NCBI GenBank assembly: GCA_030043855.1
Contig: JASHWW010000149.1
Coordinates: 1 to 7,700, forward strand
Length of the DNA stretch: 7,700 nt
Source: Thermoplasmata archaeon
GTDB lineage: Archaea > Thermoplasmatota > Thermoplasmata > Lutacidiplasmatales > UBA184
Direction of reading: 5' to 3'
Shown: positions 1-5,533 of the stretch, one piece after another
How the letters are laid out: each line of letters begins with the position of its first letter
How positions within the stretch are numbered: the stretch's first letter is position 1
Made by a program: the position numbers and the translations under genes
The notes under the pieces: model-generated
What the model was told of the DNA's origin: nothing
Database searches by the model: none
What the model saw: only the letters and a program-made list of their open reading frames with translations

Positions 1-77
1 CCGAGAACCTCGGCGCCCTCGCCGACGATGCCGACCGACGCCGTGTGGGCGGTCGACTCGATCCCCAGGACCGGCAT
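1..77 (-). CDS. kae1: Kae1, tRNA N6-threonylcarbamoyladenosine (t6A) synthase subunit, N-terminal fragment
   Basis: Only the first 25 codons lie in the window; the gene continues beyond position 1. The ATG at 77-75 opens a protein reading MPVLGIESTAHTASVGIVGE, which matches the well-known N-terminus of archaeal Kae1 (hLGIEgTAHTxxVGIV), the start of its ASKHA ATPase fold. In the KEOPS complex, Kae1 transfers threonylcarbamoyl to A37 of ANN-decoding tRNAs. The start is 22 bp after the stop of the 85-residue gene at 100-357 on the same strand, so the two are probably cotranscribed. A G-rich run 7 nt before the ATG may act as a weak ribosome-binding site. The metal-binding His residues and any C-terminal Bud32 fusion are outside the window. 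Identity rests on the N-terminal motif alone, but that motif is distinctive. Confidence 0.88.
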   Translation of the reverse strand, partial: MPVLGIESTAHTASVGIVGEGAEVL

Positions 78-99
78 CGCGCCGCCCCCGCGGTACGGG

Positions 100-357
100 T
101 CAGAGCCCTCGGCCCGGGTCGGACCCGTCGTCCTCGGCCGACTCGATGCGGAACGACACCTTGAGCCCGCGCAGGGCAGTCTGGATCCGGTCGGCGAACT
201 CGAGCGTCTCCCGGATCGAGACGGGGTGGCTCCACTCGTAGACGAAGTCGTACCCCTCGGTCTCGGGTCGGAACCCGAGATCCTCCAACACCGACGCCAC
301 CTCGGAGTACGGGGCGCCCTCGCTGTCGAGCTGGAGGAGCAGGAACGTCTTCGTCAT
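100..357 (-). CDS. Small conserved-looking protein of unknown function (85 aa), probable ferredoxin-like fold
   Basis: I do not recognise this family. The ATG at 357-355 gives an 85-residue protein beginning MTKTFLLLQLDSEG; longer upstream reading in this frame is Arg/Thr-rich and overlaps tgtA, so it was excluded. The predicted secondary structure is beta (3-10), alpha (15-27), beta (28-33), beta (36-42), alpha (47-63), beta (66-72). This beta-alpha-beta-beta-alpha-beta order suggests a ferredoxin-like fold. The last 13 residues (AEDDGSDPGRGL region) are an acidic, Gly-rich tail. There are no Cys residues, signal peptide or membrane segments. It sits between tgtA (50 bp upstream) and kae1 (22 bp downstream), both tRNA-modification genes. 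A role near tRNA modification or RNA binding is conceivable but only inferred from position. Coding status is supported by the clean alternating hydrophobic pattern and tight packing with neighbours. Confidence 0.75.
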   Translation of the reverse strand: MTKTFLLLQLDSEGAPYSEVASVLEDLGFRPETEGYDFVYEWSHPVSIRETLEFADRIQTALRGLKVSFRIESAEDDGSDPGRGL

Positions 358-398
358 CGAGAGAACGGCTCCGGAGGTCCGACCTACCACGCGCTCCG

Positions 399-406
399 CA
401 TAAAAC
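399..406 (-). promoter_or_regulatory. Possible TATA box upstream of the 85-aa gene
   Basis: On the minus strand this reads GTTTTATG, one of the few AT-rich spots in a GC-rich region. Measured 28-30 nt downstream, initiation would fall near position 376. That would leave a leader of about 19 nt containing a GGAG before the ATG at 357. This would let the 85-aa gene and kae1 be transcribed apart from tgtA, whose stop codon overlaps this site. Confidence 0.4.
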
Positions 407-2374
407 TCATCGCTCGGGAACGTCGTCCGGACGACCGTCCGGGGGCGCCTCCGCCCCCTCGGCGTCGTCGTCGGGGTCGACCCGCTCCGGCCCGCCCGCA
501 TGCGCCGTCACGTGGACGGCGACCCCGCGGTCGGCGGTGGCCAATTCGTGCGGCGCCAGCAGCATCCGGCCGACGCCGAGCAGCTCGTCGCCCTCGTCGA
601 CCAGCAGGGCGGTGGCGCCGGGGACGAGGGACGGGTCCGCGGAGATCGCGAACCGGGCGAAGAGGGAGCGGCCCCCCCGCACGAACGGCACCGCGTCGGC
701 GGCCACGACCACCCGCTCCCGCCCGAGCGGGGCGGCCGCGGCGACGAGCCGACCGCCCCGGAACGTGGGCCGCGGGACTCCGTCGGTCCCGAGGACGAAC
801 ATCGGGGACCCTTCGTGGACGATCGTCTTGAGACGTCCGCTGCGACGCGACCGGACTCCGGACAGCCCGGGAGCGAGCCGGCCGGCCGTTTCGGCGCCGT
901 ACCTCCACTCGAGGAGCCGGCCGATCTGTCGCGTGGTCCAGAGGTCGAGGTCGGCCTCGGTCCGGTCGGGGAGATCCGGCGCCGAGGCCCGGAGGGCGGA
1001 CGGCGTTCCGGCCCGCGAGGGCGCGGCGAACTCCTCGAGCCCGAGGTAGGGGCCGACGGGGTAGAGGTCGGTGAGCTCGAGCGGTACCGGTCCGAACGGT
1101 GTGTCGACGTCCCACGGCACGTCGTTCCCGGACCGGTCCCGCGGCGGAAGGTGGCGGAGATACTCCGGGCGGAGCGGGATCCGCCGGACCGTACGTCCCG
1201 GGCCACGTCGGACGCGCAGCGCCGCGACCCGGTTCCGGAATCGGAACGCCGCCGGTCGGTCGAGGCTCTCGGGGCCGATCTCGCGGAACGCCCGGCGGCT
1301 TTCCGGCTCGGTCGGCAGGAACACCTCGGGGTGGCGCTTCGCCTCGGCCAGCCCGGCCCGCAGCGCGGGGTGGGCGACGGCCCGACGCTCGGCGAGTTCC
1401 CAGAGGGTGCCGTCGCGGATAGCCTGCCGGACCCGCCCGACCTCTTCCAGCGAGGTCAGCAGATTGTGGATCGCGAGGTGTCGCTCGCGGTCCGACGGCG
1501 CCCATCCGCGGACCTCGGCCAGCGGGGCGACCTCGCACAACGCGCACCGGCAGATCGGCTCGCGCACGTCCTCGAGCTCGACCGTTCCTTCGGGGAACAA
1601 CAGCGAGCCTCGGCGAGCGAACTTGTGGTATGCGGACGAATCGTAGAGGTCGACGCCGAAGAGCGCGGCGAAGGCGAACGTCAGCGGGTGTCCGGTGCCG
1701 AACAGGTGCACGGGTCGGCCCGGTCGAAGCGTCGGACGGGCGGCCACGAGCGACCGGGCGAGCTCCACGAACCGGTATTGCTCCAGCAGCGGGACGACGC
1801 CCCCGACCGCGAGCACGTCCCCGACCTCGCTCGCTTCGGCGGCGGCCCGCGCGCGGAGCTCGTCGTGCACGCCGCCCTGGACGGGCACGGCGAGCAGCCC
1901 CGAGTGTGCCGCGCGGGCGGCCCGCGCCCGGTCCATGGTGGTGAGCAACGACTGCTCGGCCTCCTCCCTCGGAGCCTCGGGTTCGGTGAACCGATCGAGA
2001 ACGGTCGTGACGTCGGAACGGATCAACCCCTGGAACGCGACGATCTCCTCCGGGGTCACCTCGACGGCGCCGTACGCGTGCTGCTGGAACGCCCCGGAGT
2101 CGGTCATGACGACGCCGTCGTACCCCAGGAGCCCGTGGATCCCCTCCCGTTCGGCTCGGGCCCGCAGCGGGGGAGTTCGCCAGGTGATGTACGCCGACGA
2201 GATCACGCCGCGGACCCCGAACCGTCGCGCCATCTCGGCCGGGGCGATCGGCTGGCGATCCGGGTCCGGGTGGACGACCGGTAGCAGCGCCGGCGTCGCG
2301 AGCGCGCCGTGCGGCGTGTCGAGGCGTCCGAGCCGGGCGAGCCCGTCGCGCTCGAGCAGCTCGAAGCCGGGCAT
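407..2374 (-). CDS. tgtA: Archaeosine tRNA-guanine transglycosylase (arcTGT)
   Basis: This 655-residue enzyme exchanges guanine at position 15 in the D-arm of archaeal tRNAs for preQ0, the first tRNA-bound step of archaeosine synthesis. The catalytic TIM barrel spans about residues 1-340. MTDSGAFQQ (90-98) holds the conserved active-site Asp92, and GVDLYDSSAY (240-249) holds Asp245, aligned with the nucleophile Asp of the TGT family. The zinc site is C275-x-C277-x2-C280 with H303. Residues about 350-550 correspond to the archaeal C1/C2 domains. About 553-622 is a PUA domain, recognisable by VPFVRGGRSLFARF and GDELLGVGRMLL, which binds the tRNA acceptor end. An acidic, Pro-rich tail (about 627-655) extends past the PUA domain, making the protein longer than the roughly 580-residue Pyrococcus enzyme. 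The ATG at 2374 gives the family's usual N-terminus and lies 30 nt after a TATA-like CTTAAC, which suggests a leaderless start. The gene follows the glycosylase gene by 25 bp. Confidence 0.96.
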   Translation of the reverse strand: MPGFELLERDGLARLGRLDTPHGALATPALLPVVHPDPDRQPIAPAEMARRFGVRGVISSAYITWRTPPLRARAEREGIHGLLGYDGVVMTDSGAFQQHAYGAVEVTPEEIVAFQGLIRSDVTTVLDRFTEPEAPREEAEQSLLTTMDRARAARAAHSGLLAVPVQGGVHDELRARAAAEASEVGDVLAVGGVVPLLEQYRFVELARSLVAARPTLRPGRPVHLFGTGHPLTFAFAALFGVDLYDSSAYHKFARRGSLLFPEGTVELEDVREPICRCALCEVAPLAEVRGWAPSDRERHLAIHNLLTSLEEVGRVRQAIRDGTLWELAERRAVAHPALRAGLAEAKRHPEVFLPTEPESRRAFREIGPESLDRPAAFRFRNRVAALRVRRGPGRTVRRIPLRPEYLRHLPPRDRSGNDVPWDVDTPFGPVPLELTDLYPVGPYLGLEEFAAPSRAGTPSALRASAPDLPDRTEADLDLWTTRQIGRLLEWRYGAETAGRLAPGLSGVRSRRSGRLKTIVHEGSPMFVLGTDGVPRPTFRGGRLVAAAAPLGRERVVVAADAVPFVRGGRSLFARFAISADPSLVPGATALLVDEGDELLGVGRMLLAPHELATADRGVAVHVTAHAGGPERVDPDDDAEGAEAPPDGRPDDVPER

Positions 2375-2398
2375 CGCCGCTCGCGACGCGGTGCGGCC

Positions 2399-2404
2399 GT
2401 TAAG
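2399..2404 (-). promoter_or_regulatory. Possible TATA-like element for tgtA
   Basis: The minus strand reads CTTAAC, overlapping the TAA stop of the upstream glycosylase gene. Its first base is 30 nt before the A of the tgtA ATG, the same spacing as the stronger TATA box at 3189-3196. No Shine-Dalgarno sequence precedes tgtA, so a leaderless transcript from this element is plausible. The match is weak, and readthrough from the upstream gene is equally possible. Confidence 0.35.
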
Positions 2405-3110
2405 ATTGGCGCCGCGCGGACCGCTCCGGCTCGTACGAGGCGCGGATCCGTTGGAGCAGCTCGACCAGCATCGGGGGGGTCAGTTTTCCGGTGTTGGTGT
2501 TCTGCGGACTGGGGTGATACGACGCCCAGAGCATCGGGCGCCCGGGCCCGATCGGCACGCAGACCCCGTGCGCGAACGAGCGTTCGGGGCGGGGAACCCC
2601 GTACGTCCGAGCGGCGGCCTCGCGCACCGCGTCCCAGGCGAATCCTCCGAGCGCGAGGATGGCTCGGGTCTCCGGAAGAGCGGCGAGCTCCCGCTCCAGG
2701 TACGGAAGGCACCGGGACGTCTCCTCCGGCCGGGGCCGGTTGTCGGGTGGGGCGCATCGGACGGCCGCCGTGAGGTAGAGATCGGTGTACCGCAGGCCGT
2801 CCCCCCGCCGCACGGAGGTCGGCTGGCTGGCGAAGCCGGCCGTGTGGAACGCCCGTACCAGGAATGCGGCGGAGCGGTCCCCGGTGAAGACGCGTCCGGT
2901 CCGGTTCGACCCGTGCGCGGCCGGGGCGAGGCCGACCGCGACCAGCCGTGCGGCGGGGTCGCCGAATCCCGGCACCGGCCGGCCCCAGTAGGTCTCGGCG
3001 CGGAACTCGCGCTTCTTCTCCCGGGCGATCCGCTCCCGATACTGGACCAGGCGCGGGCACCGGGCGCAGACCACGACCTCGCGCCGGATCTCCTCCAGCG
3101 AGTCGGCCAC
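2400..3110 (-). CDS. Uracil-DNA glycosylase family 5 (UDGb), 4Fe-4S type
   Basis: Family 5 glycosylases remove uracil, and often hypoxanthine, from deaminated DNA to start base-excision repair. Numbered from the chosen GTG at 3110 (236 aa), the iron-sulfur ligands are C15-x2-C18, C119 and C134 (C-x14-C). Motif A is GLAPAAHGSNRTGRVFTGD (60-78). It lacks the polar catalytic residue seen in families 1 and 4, which is the hallmark of UDGb. YLTAAVRCAPPDNRP lies at about 112-126, and motif B is YHPSPQNTNTGKLT (198-211). An in-frame GTG at 3173 would add 21 residues. I preferred 3110 because family members usually start about 15 residues before the first Cys, because a TATA-like CTTAAC lies 28 nt upstream of it, and because the basic 21-residue extension overlaps the divergent promoter. 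The gene probably leads a minus-strand cluster with tgtA. Confidence 0.92.
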   Translation of the reverse strand: MADSLEEIRREVVVCARCPRLVQYRERIAREKKREFRAETYWGRPVPGFGDPAARLVAVGLAPAAHGSNRTGRVFTGDRSAAFLVRAFHTAGFASQPTSVRRGDGLRYTDLYLTAAVRCAPPDNRPRPEETSRCLPYLERELAALPETRAILALGGFAWDAVREAAARTYGVPRPERSFAHGVCVPIGPGRPMLWASYHPSPQNTNTGKLTPPMLVELLQRIRASYEPERSARRQS

Positions 3111-3132
3111 GGAGTCGCGAGCCCGTCGCAGG

Positions 3133-3138
3133 GTTAAG
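3133..3138 (-). promoter_or_regulatory. Possible TATA-like element for the glycosylase gene
   Basis: The minus strand reads CTTAAC, identical to the hexamer before tgtA. It lies 28 nt before the GTG at 3110, which fits leaderless initiation. It would lie inside the coding region if the GTG at 3173 were the true start. The sequence is a weak TATA match, so this is suggestive only. Confidence 0.35.
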
Positions 3139-3169
3139 CCGTGTCGACCGGGCCCGACGCGAGCGGTGC

Positions 3170-3182
3170 TCACCGGGGGTGA
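3170..3182. repeat. Small inverted repeat TCACC-GGG-GGTGA in the divergent promoter region
   Basis: The plus strand reads TCACCGGGGGTGA, a dyad with 5-bp arms around 3 bp. It ends 6 bp before the TATA box at 3189-3196 and overlaps the alternative glycosylase GTG at 3173. A near-identical copy, TCACCGGGAGTGA, lies at 6589-6601 just before the ABC ATPase start. The flanks are also similar (GAGCG and GCTC to the left). It could be an operator or simply chance in GC-rich DNA; the short length gives little statistical weight. Confidence 0.3.
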
Positions 3183-3188
3183 CCTACC

Positions 3189-3196
3189 CCTATAGA
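3189..3196 (+). promoter_or_regulatory. TATA box of the bactofilin-like / winged-helix unit
   Basis: CCTATAGA is the clearest TATA element in the window. The first base of CTATAG (3190) is 30 nt before the ATG at 3220, so transcription should begin at or within a base or two of the start codon. This predicts a leaderless mRNA, and no Shine-Dalgarno sequence is present before the ATG. The core CTATAG is self-complementary, so the factor could also load in the other direction toward the glycosylase gene, with initiation near 3165. Confidence 0.65.
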
Positions 3197-3219
3197 AGGC
3201 CCCACCGCTCTCCCCACCG

Positions 3220-4437
3220 ATGATGGAAACGACCGTGCCCCGCCGCAGTCGGGCGAAGCTCGGGACGGTGCCGGGGGACCTCCGACTCGAGGAGAAGGTG
3301 GAGATCGACGTCGACGGCCGGCTGGTCGTGCCGGGCGAATTGCGGTGCGACGGGGACGCCGTGATTCACGGCAGCGTGCAGTGCCGCTCGTTCGACGCCC
3401 GCGACGGGGAAGTTCGTATCCTGGGCGACCTCGCGGTCGAGCAGGACCTCGAGGCCGACGACGCGTCGGTCGCGATCGACGGGACGCTCACCGCGGGGCG
3501 GGTCGACGTGGACCGCGAGCTCCGCGTCCGGGGCCCCGCCCAGGCGGGCTCGTTCGAAGTGGGCGGGCTGCTCGACGGCGGAAGCACGCTCACGACCGAG
3601 AAGGTGTCGGTCGGCGGCCGGTTCCGACTCGCCGGCAAGCTCTCGGCGTCCGTGGTCGAGGCGGGGGGAGCGATCGAACTGGGGGACCTCGAGATCGAGC
3701 GGCTGAGCGCCGGTGGCGTCGCCCACATCGGTGGGGGCGCGGTGCGCCGCTCGATCGAGGTCGGCGGAAAATTCGCGGCCGCCGGGCCGCTCTCGTTCGG
3801 CTCGCTCGAGGTCGGTGGGCTCGCGGAGCTGAAGGAGGTCGCGTCCGGCGGTTCGGTGGAGATCGGCGGGTTCTTCCGGGCGCTGCGCGACCTGACGTTC
3901 ACGACGCTCGAGATCGGCGGCATGGGCACGATCGGGGGCTCCGGCAAGGGCCAGTCGGTCGAGGTCGGCGGCCGTCTCGAGGTCGGTGGCTCGCTCGAGC
4001 TCTCCGGGGACCTCGAGATCGGTGGTTCGATCGCGGTCACCGAGGCGCTCACCGGGTCCCGCGCCGAGATCGGCGGTCGGCTCGAAGCCCGGCGCGCCGT
4101 CTTCGAAGGACGCGTCGAGGCCGACGGGGCGGTCACGACCCGGGAGGGGCTCAAGGGGTCCGATGTCGAGCTCGGCCGCAAGTCCCGCGTGACCGGTCCG
4201 ATCGTCGGAGGACGGGTCCGCATCGACTCGAAGGCGACCGTGCAGGACGTTTACGCCCGGGAGATCGACCTCGGCGACAAGGCGGAGGCCGGTGCCCTCT
4301 ACGGCGGCACCGTCCGGCTCCGCGACGGCGCGGCGGCGGCGAAGGTCGTCTACACCGACATGGTGCTCCTCGGAGATCGGGTCCGCCTGGGGTCGCCCCC
4401 GCAGAAGGTGGCGACGCTCCCGGAGTTCCCGATCTGA
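3220..4437 (+). CDS. Long bactofilin-like (polymer-forming) beta-helix protein
   Basis: The 405-residue protein has a short basic, Pro-containing N-terminus (1-20). It then runs as a nearly continuous repeat from about residue 28 to 390. The unit is 17 residues, typified by LEVGG, VEIGG, LEIGG and VEVGG beginning at residues 179, 196, 213, 230, 247, 265 and 282. Weaker units extend back to about 58 and forward to 382, some 19-20 turns in all. Regular hydrophobic positions and Gly turns indicate a right-handed beta-helix like that of bactofilins, which self-assemble into cytoplasmic filaments. Typical bacterial bactofilins have a much shorter core of about six turns, so this is unusually long. 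There is no signal peptide, membrane segment or S-layer motif, so a cytosolic location is inferred. ATG codons at 3220 and 3223 are adjacent; 3220 fits the TATA spacing. It is 9 bp upstream of a winged-helix gene. The alternative is another beta-solenoid unrelated to bactofilins. Confidence 0.82.
   Translation: MMETTVPRRSRAKLGTVPGDLRLEEKVEIDVDGRLVVPGELRCDGDAVIHGSVQCRSFDARDGEVRILGDLAVEQDLEADDASVAIDGTLTAGRVDVDRELRVRGPAQAGSFEVGGLLDGGSTLTTEKVSVGGRFRLAGKLSASVVEAGGAIELGDLEIERLSAGGVAHIGGGAVRRSIEVGGKFAAAGPLSFGSLEVGGLAELKEVASGGSVEIGGFFRALRDLTFTTLEIGGMGTIGGSGKGQSVEVGGRLEVGGSLELSGDLEIGGSIAVTEALTGSRAEIGGRLEARRAVFEGRVEADGAVTTREGLKGSDVELGRKSRVTGPIVGGRVRIDSKATVQDVYAREIDLGDKAEAGALYGGTVRLRDGAAAAKVVYTDMVLLGDRVRLGSPPQKVATLPEFPI
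3553..4377 (+). repeat. 51-bp (17-codon) periodic coding repeat
   Basis: This stretch encodes residues 112-386 of the bactofilin-like protein. Codons for the hVGG/hIGG motif recur every 51 bp with occasional 48- or 54-bp steps. DNA variants of CTCGAGGTCGGTGG and TCGAGATCGGCGG recur through the central part (about 3754-4085). Similarity is diverged at the DNA level and clearest at the protein level, so it reflects beta-helix turns rather than a recent tandem duplication. Confidence 0.7.
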
Positions 4438-4441
4438 GGGG
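4436..4441 (+). promoter_or_regulatory. Shine-Dalgarno site of the winged-helix gene
   Basis: GAGGGG overlaps the TGA stop of the bactofilin-like gene and is 5 nt before the ATG at 4447. It supports this start and translation from a shared two-gene transcript. Confidence 0.6.
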
Positions 4442-4446
4442 ACGCG

Positions 4447-4776
4447 ATGCTGGACGATCGCGACGCGGGGCGGGGCGGGCCCCGCCGCCGCGAGGTGACG
4501 GACCTGTACGCGACCGTGCTCGAGGTCGTCAAGCGGTACCACGGGGCGGCCCGGATCACGCGGGTGTCGTACGGCGCCGGCATGCCGGTCGACCGACTGC
4601 GGAACTTCGTCGACCGGCTCCTCTCCCTCGGGCTCCTCGAGAGCGAGGAGGTCGACGGCCGACCGGTCTACAACGTCACGGCGCGGGGTCAGGAGTTCCT
4701 CGATACCTACTGGAAGATGCGCGGGTACGTCGAGGCGCTCGCGCCGATCGAGGAGCGGGGCACCCGGCGCCGCTGA
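4447..4776 (+). CDS. Archaeal winged-helix (HTH_45-like) DNA-binding protein
   Basis: This is a 109-residue protein. A short Arg/Gly-rich N-terminus (1-15) leads into helix 1 (about 17-32, VTDLYATVLEVVKRY). ITRVSYGAGMPVDRLRNFVD follows as the second helix and recognition helix (37-56). A beta-wing comes next (about 64-79, ending PVYNVTARGQEFLD), then a C-terminal helix (81-98). The pattern ITR-x2-Y-x-A, L-x3-L-x2-GLL and Y-x-VTxxGxEFL is typical of the archaeal HTH_45 winged-helix family, whose members are small, usually uncharacterised regulators. There are no Cys or metal-binding motifs. It is 9 bp downstream of the bactofilin-like gene, with a good Shine-Dalgarno sequence, so cotranscription is nearly certain. 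It may autoregulate the pair or bind DNA for another purpose. Its end is 13 bp from the convergent ABC permease gene. Confidence 0.85.
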   Translation: MLDDRDAGRGGPRRREVTDLYATVLEVVKRYHGAARITRVSYGAGMPVDRLRNFVDRLLSLGLLESEEVDGRPVYNVTARGQEFLDTYWKMRGYVEALAPIEERGTRRR

Positions 4777-4789
4777 GGCCGCCCGTCGC

Positions 4790-5533
4790 TCACGTCTGGC
4801 GCCACCGGAGACCGAGGGCGATCAGCGTCGACCAGAGCACGACGTAGCCCGCCAGCACCGCGGCGGCTTCGAGCGCCATGCCGGAGTTCCCCACCACCAC
4901 CGCCGTGAGGTACCGGCTCCCCCACGTCAGGGGCCAGGCGTACGCCACCCACTGGAGCGGCACCGGCAGGACCGTGACCGGATAGAAGACCGGGGCGAAG
5001 AACGTCAGCAGGATCCCGATCAGCTGGGCGTACGAGTTGATCTGCCGCGGGGTCCGTCCGAGCGCGCCGATGAGGAACCCGATGCCGAGGGTCGAGGCCC
5101 AGACGAGGAAGAACCCGGCGAACAACGTCGGGATCGTCGACGTCGGTACCGGGATGTGGAATCCGGCGATCCCGACGCCGAGCGTGACGGCCGCCGCGGC
5201 CAGGCTGTAGGGAAGGTAGCTGAGCGCGACCGCGGCGGTGTAGACGGCCGGTCGGACCGGCAGCGAGACCCACAGGTCGAACTCCTTGCGGGCCTTGTCC
5301 TGGCCCATCGTCTGGGCGAGCGCGTTCACGTTCAGCAGGGCCATGTCGAGCATGATCGTCCCGACCAGCGCCTGGACGCGCAGGTCGGGCGCCGCGAGCA
5401 CGTTGAGGAAGAACAGGATCCCGACGGGGAAGATCACCGAGAAGCCGAGGACCAGACCGAGCTCCCGGCTCGACTCGAGCAGCAGCATCCGGGTCGCCAC
5501 GGCGACCTGGCGGAACCCCTCGCGGACGCTCAT
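4790..5533 (-). CDS. ABC-2 type transporter permease
   Basis: This 247-residue membrane protein has six likely transmembrane segments at about 25-46, 54-74, 99-124, 134-157, 165-189 and 219-241. It follows the DrrB/NodJ-like ABC-2 permease plan. DLWVSLPVRPAVYTAA (86-101) is the usual cytoplasmic coupling region after helix 2. The motif FFAPVFYPVTVLP plus PLTWGSRYL (about 178-209) is the family's conserved segment before the last helix. With its ATPase partner it would form an exporter; the substrate (lipid, drug, polysaccharide or peptide) cannot be told from sequence. The ATG overlaps the TGA of the ATPase gene by 4 bp (ATGA), which indicates translational coupling. Its 3' end is 13 bp from the convergent winged-helix gene, with no visible terminator hairpin between. 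Confidence 0.93.
   Translation of the reverse strand: MSVREGFRQVAVATRMLLLESSRELGLVLGFSVIFPVGILFFLNVLAAPDLRVQALVGTIMLDMALLNVNALAQTMGQDKARKEFDLWVSLPVRPAVYTAAVALSYLPYSLAAAAVTLGVGIAGFHIPVPTSTIPTLFAGFFLVWASTLGIGFLIGALGRTPRQINSYAQLIGILLTFFAPVFYPVTVLPVPLQWVAYAWPLTWGSRYLTAVVVGNSGMALEAAAVLAGYVVLWSTLIALGLRWRQT

Noticed and set aside
384..1547. Minus-strand open frame of 387 codons in another frame of tgtA
   Set aside because: The product is Arg/Pro/Gly low-complexity, while tgtA in the overlapping frame has catalytic, zinc and PUA motifs.
500..2284. Long plus-strand open frame (594 codons) opposite tgtA
   Set aside because: It lies wholly antisense to a convincing arcTGT. Its product is low-complexity, rich in Arg/Gly/Glu, with no family motif; long antisense frames are expected at about 70 % GC.
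3190..4542. Minus-strand open frame of 450 codons opposite the bactofilin-like gene
   Set aside because: Its repetitive Asp/Leu/Arg-rich product mirrors the repeat of the sense gene. It has no promoter, no ribosome-binding site and no recognisable domain, so it is a shadow.
4777..4789. Possible terminator between the convergent winged-helix and permease genes
   Set aside because: Only 13 bp separate the stops. I saw no T-rich run or hairpin on either strand, so none was annotated.
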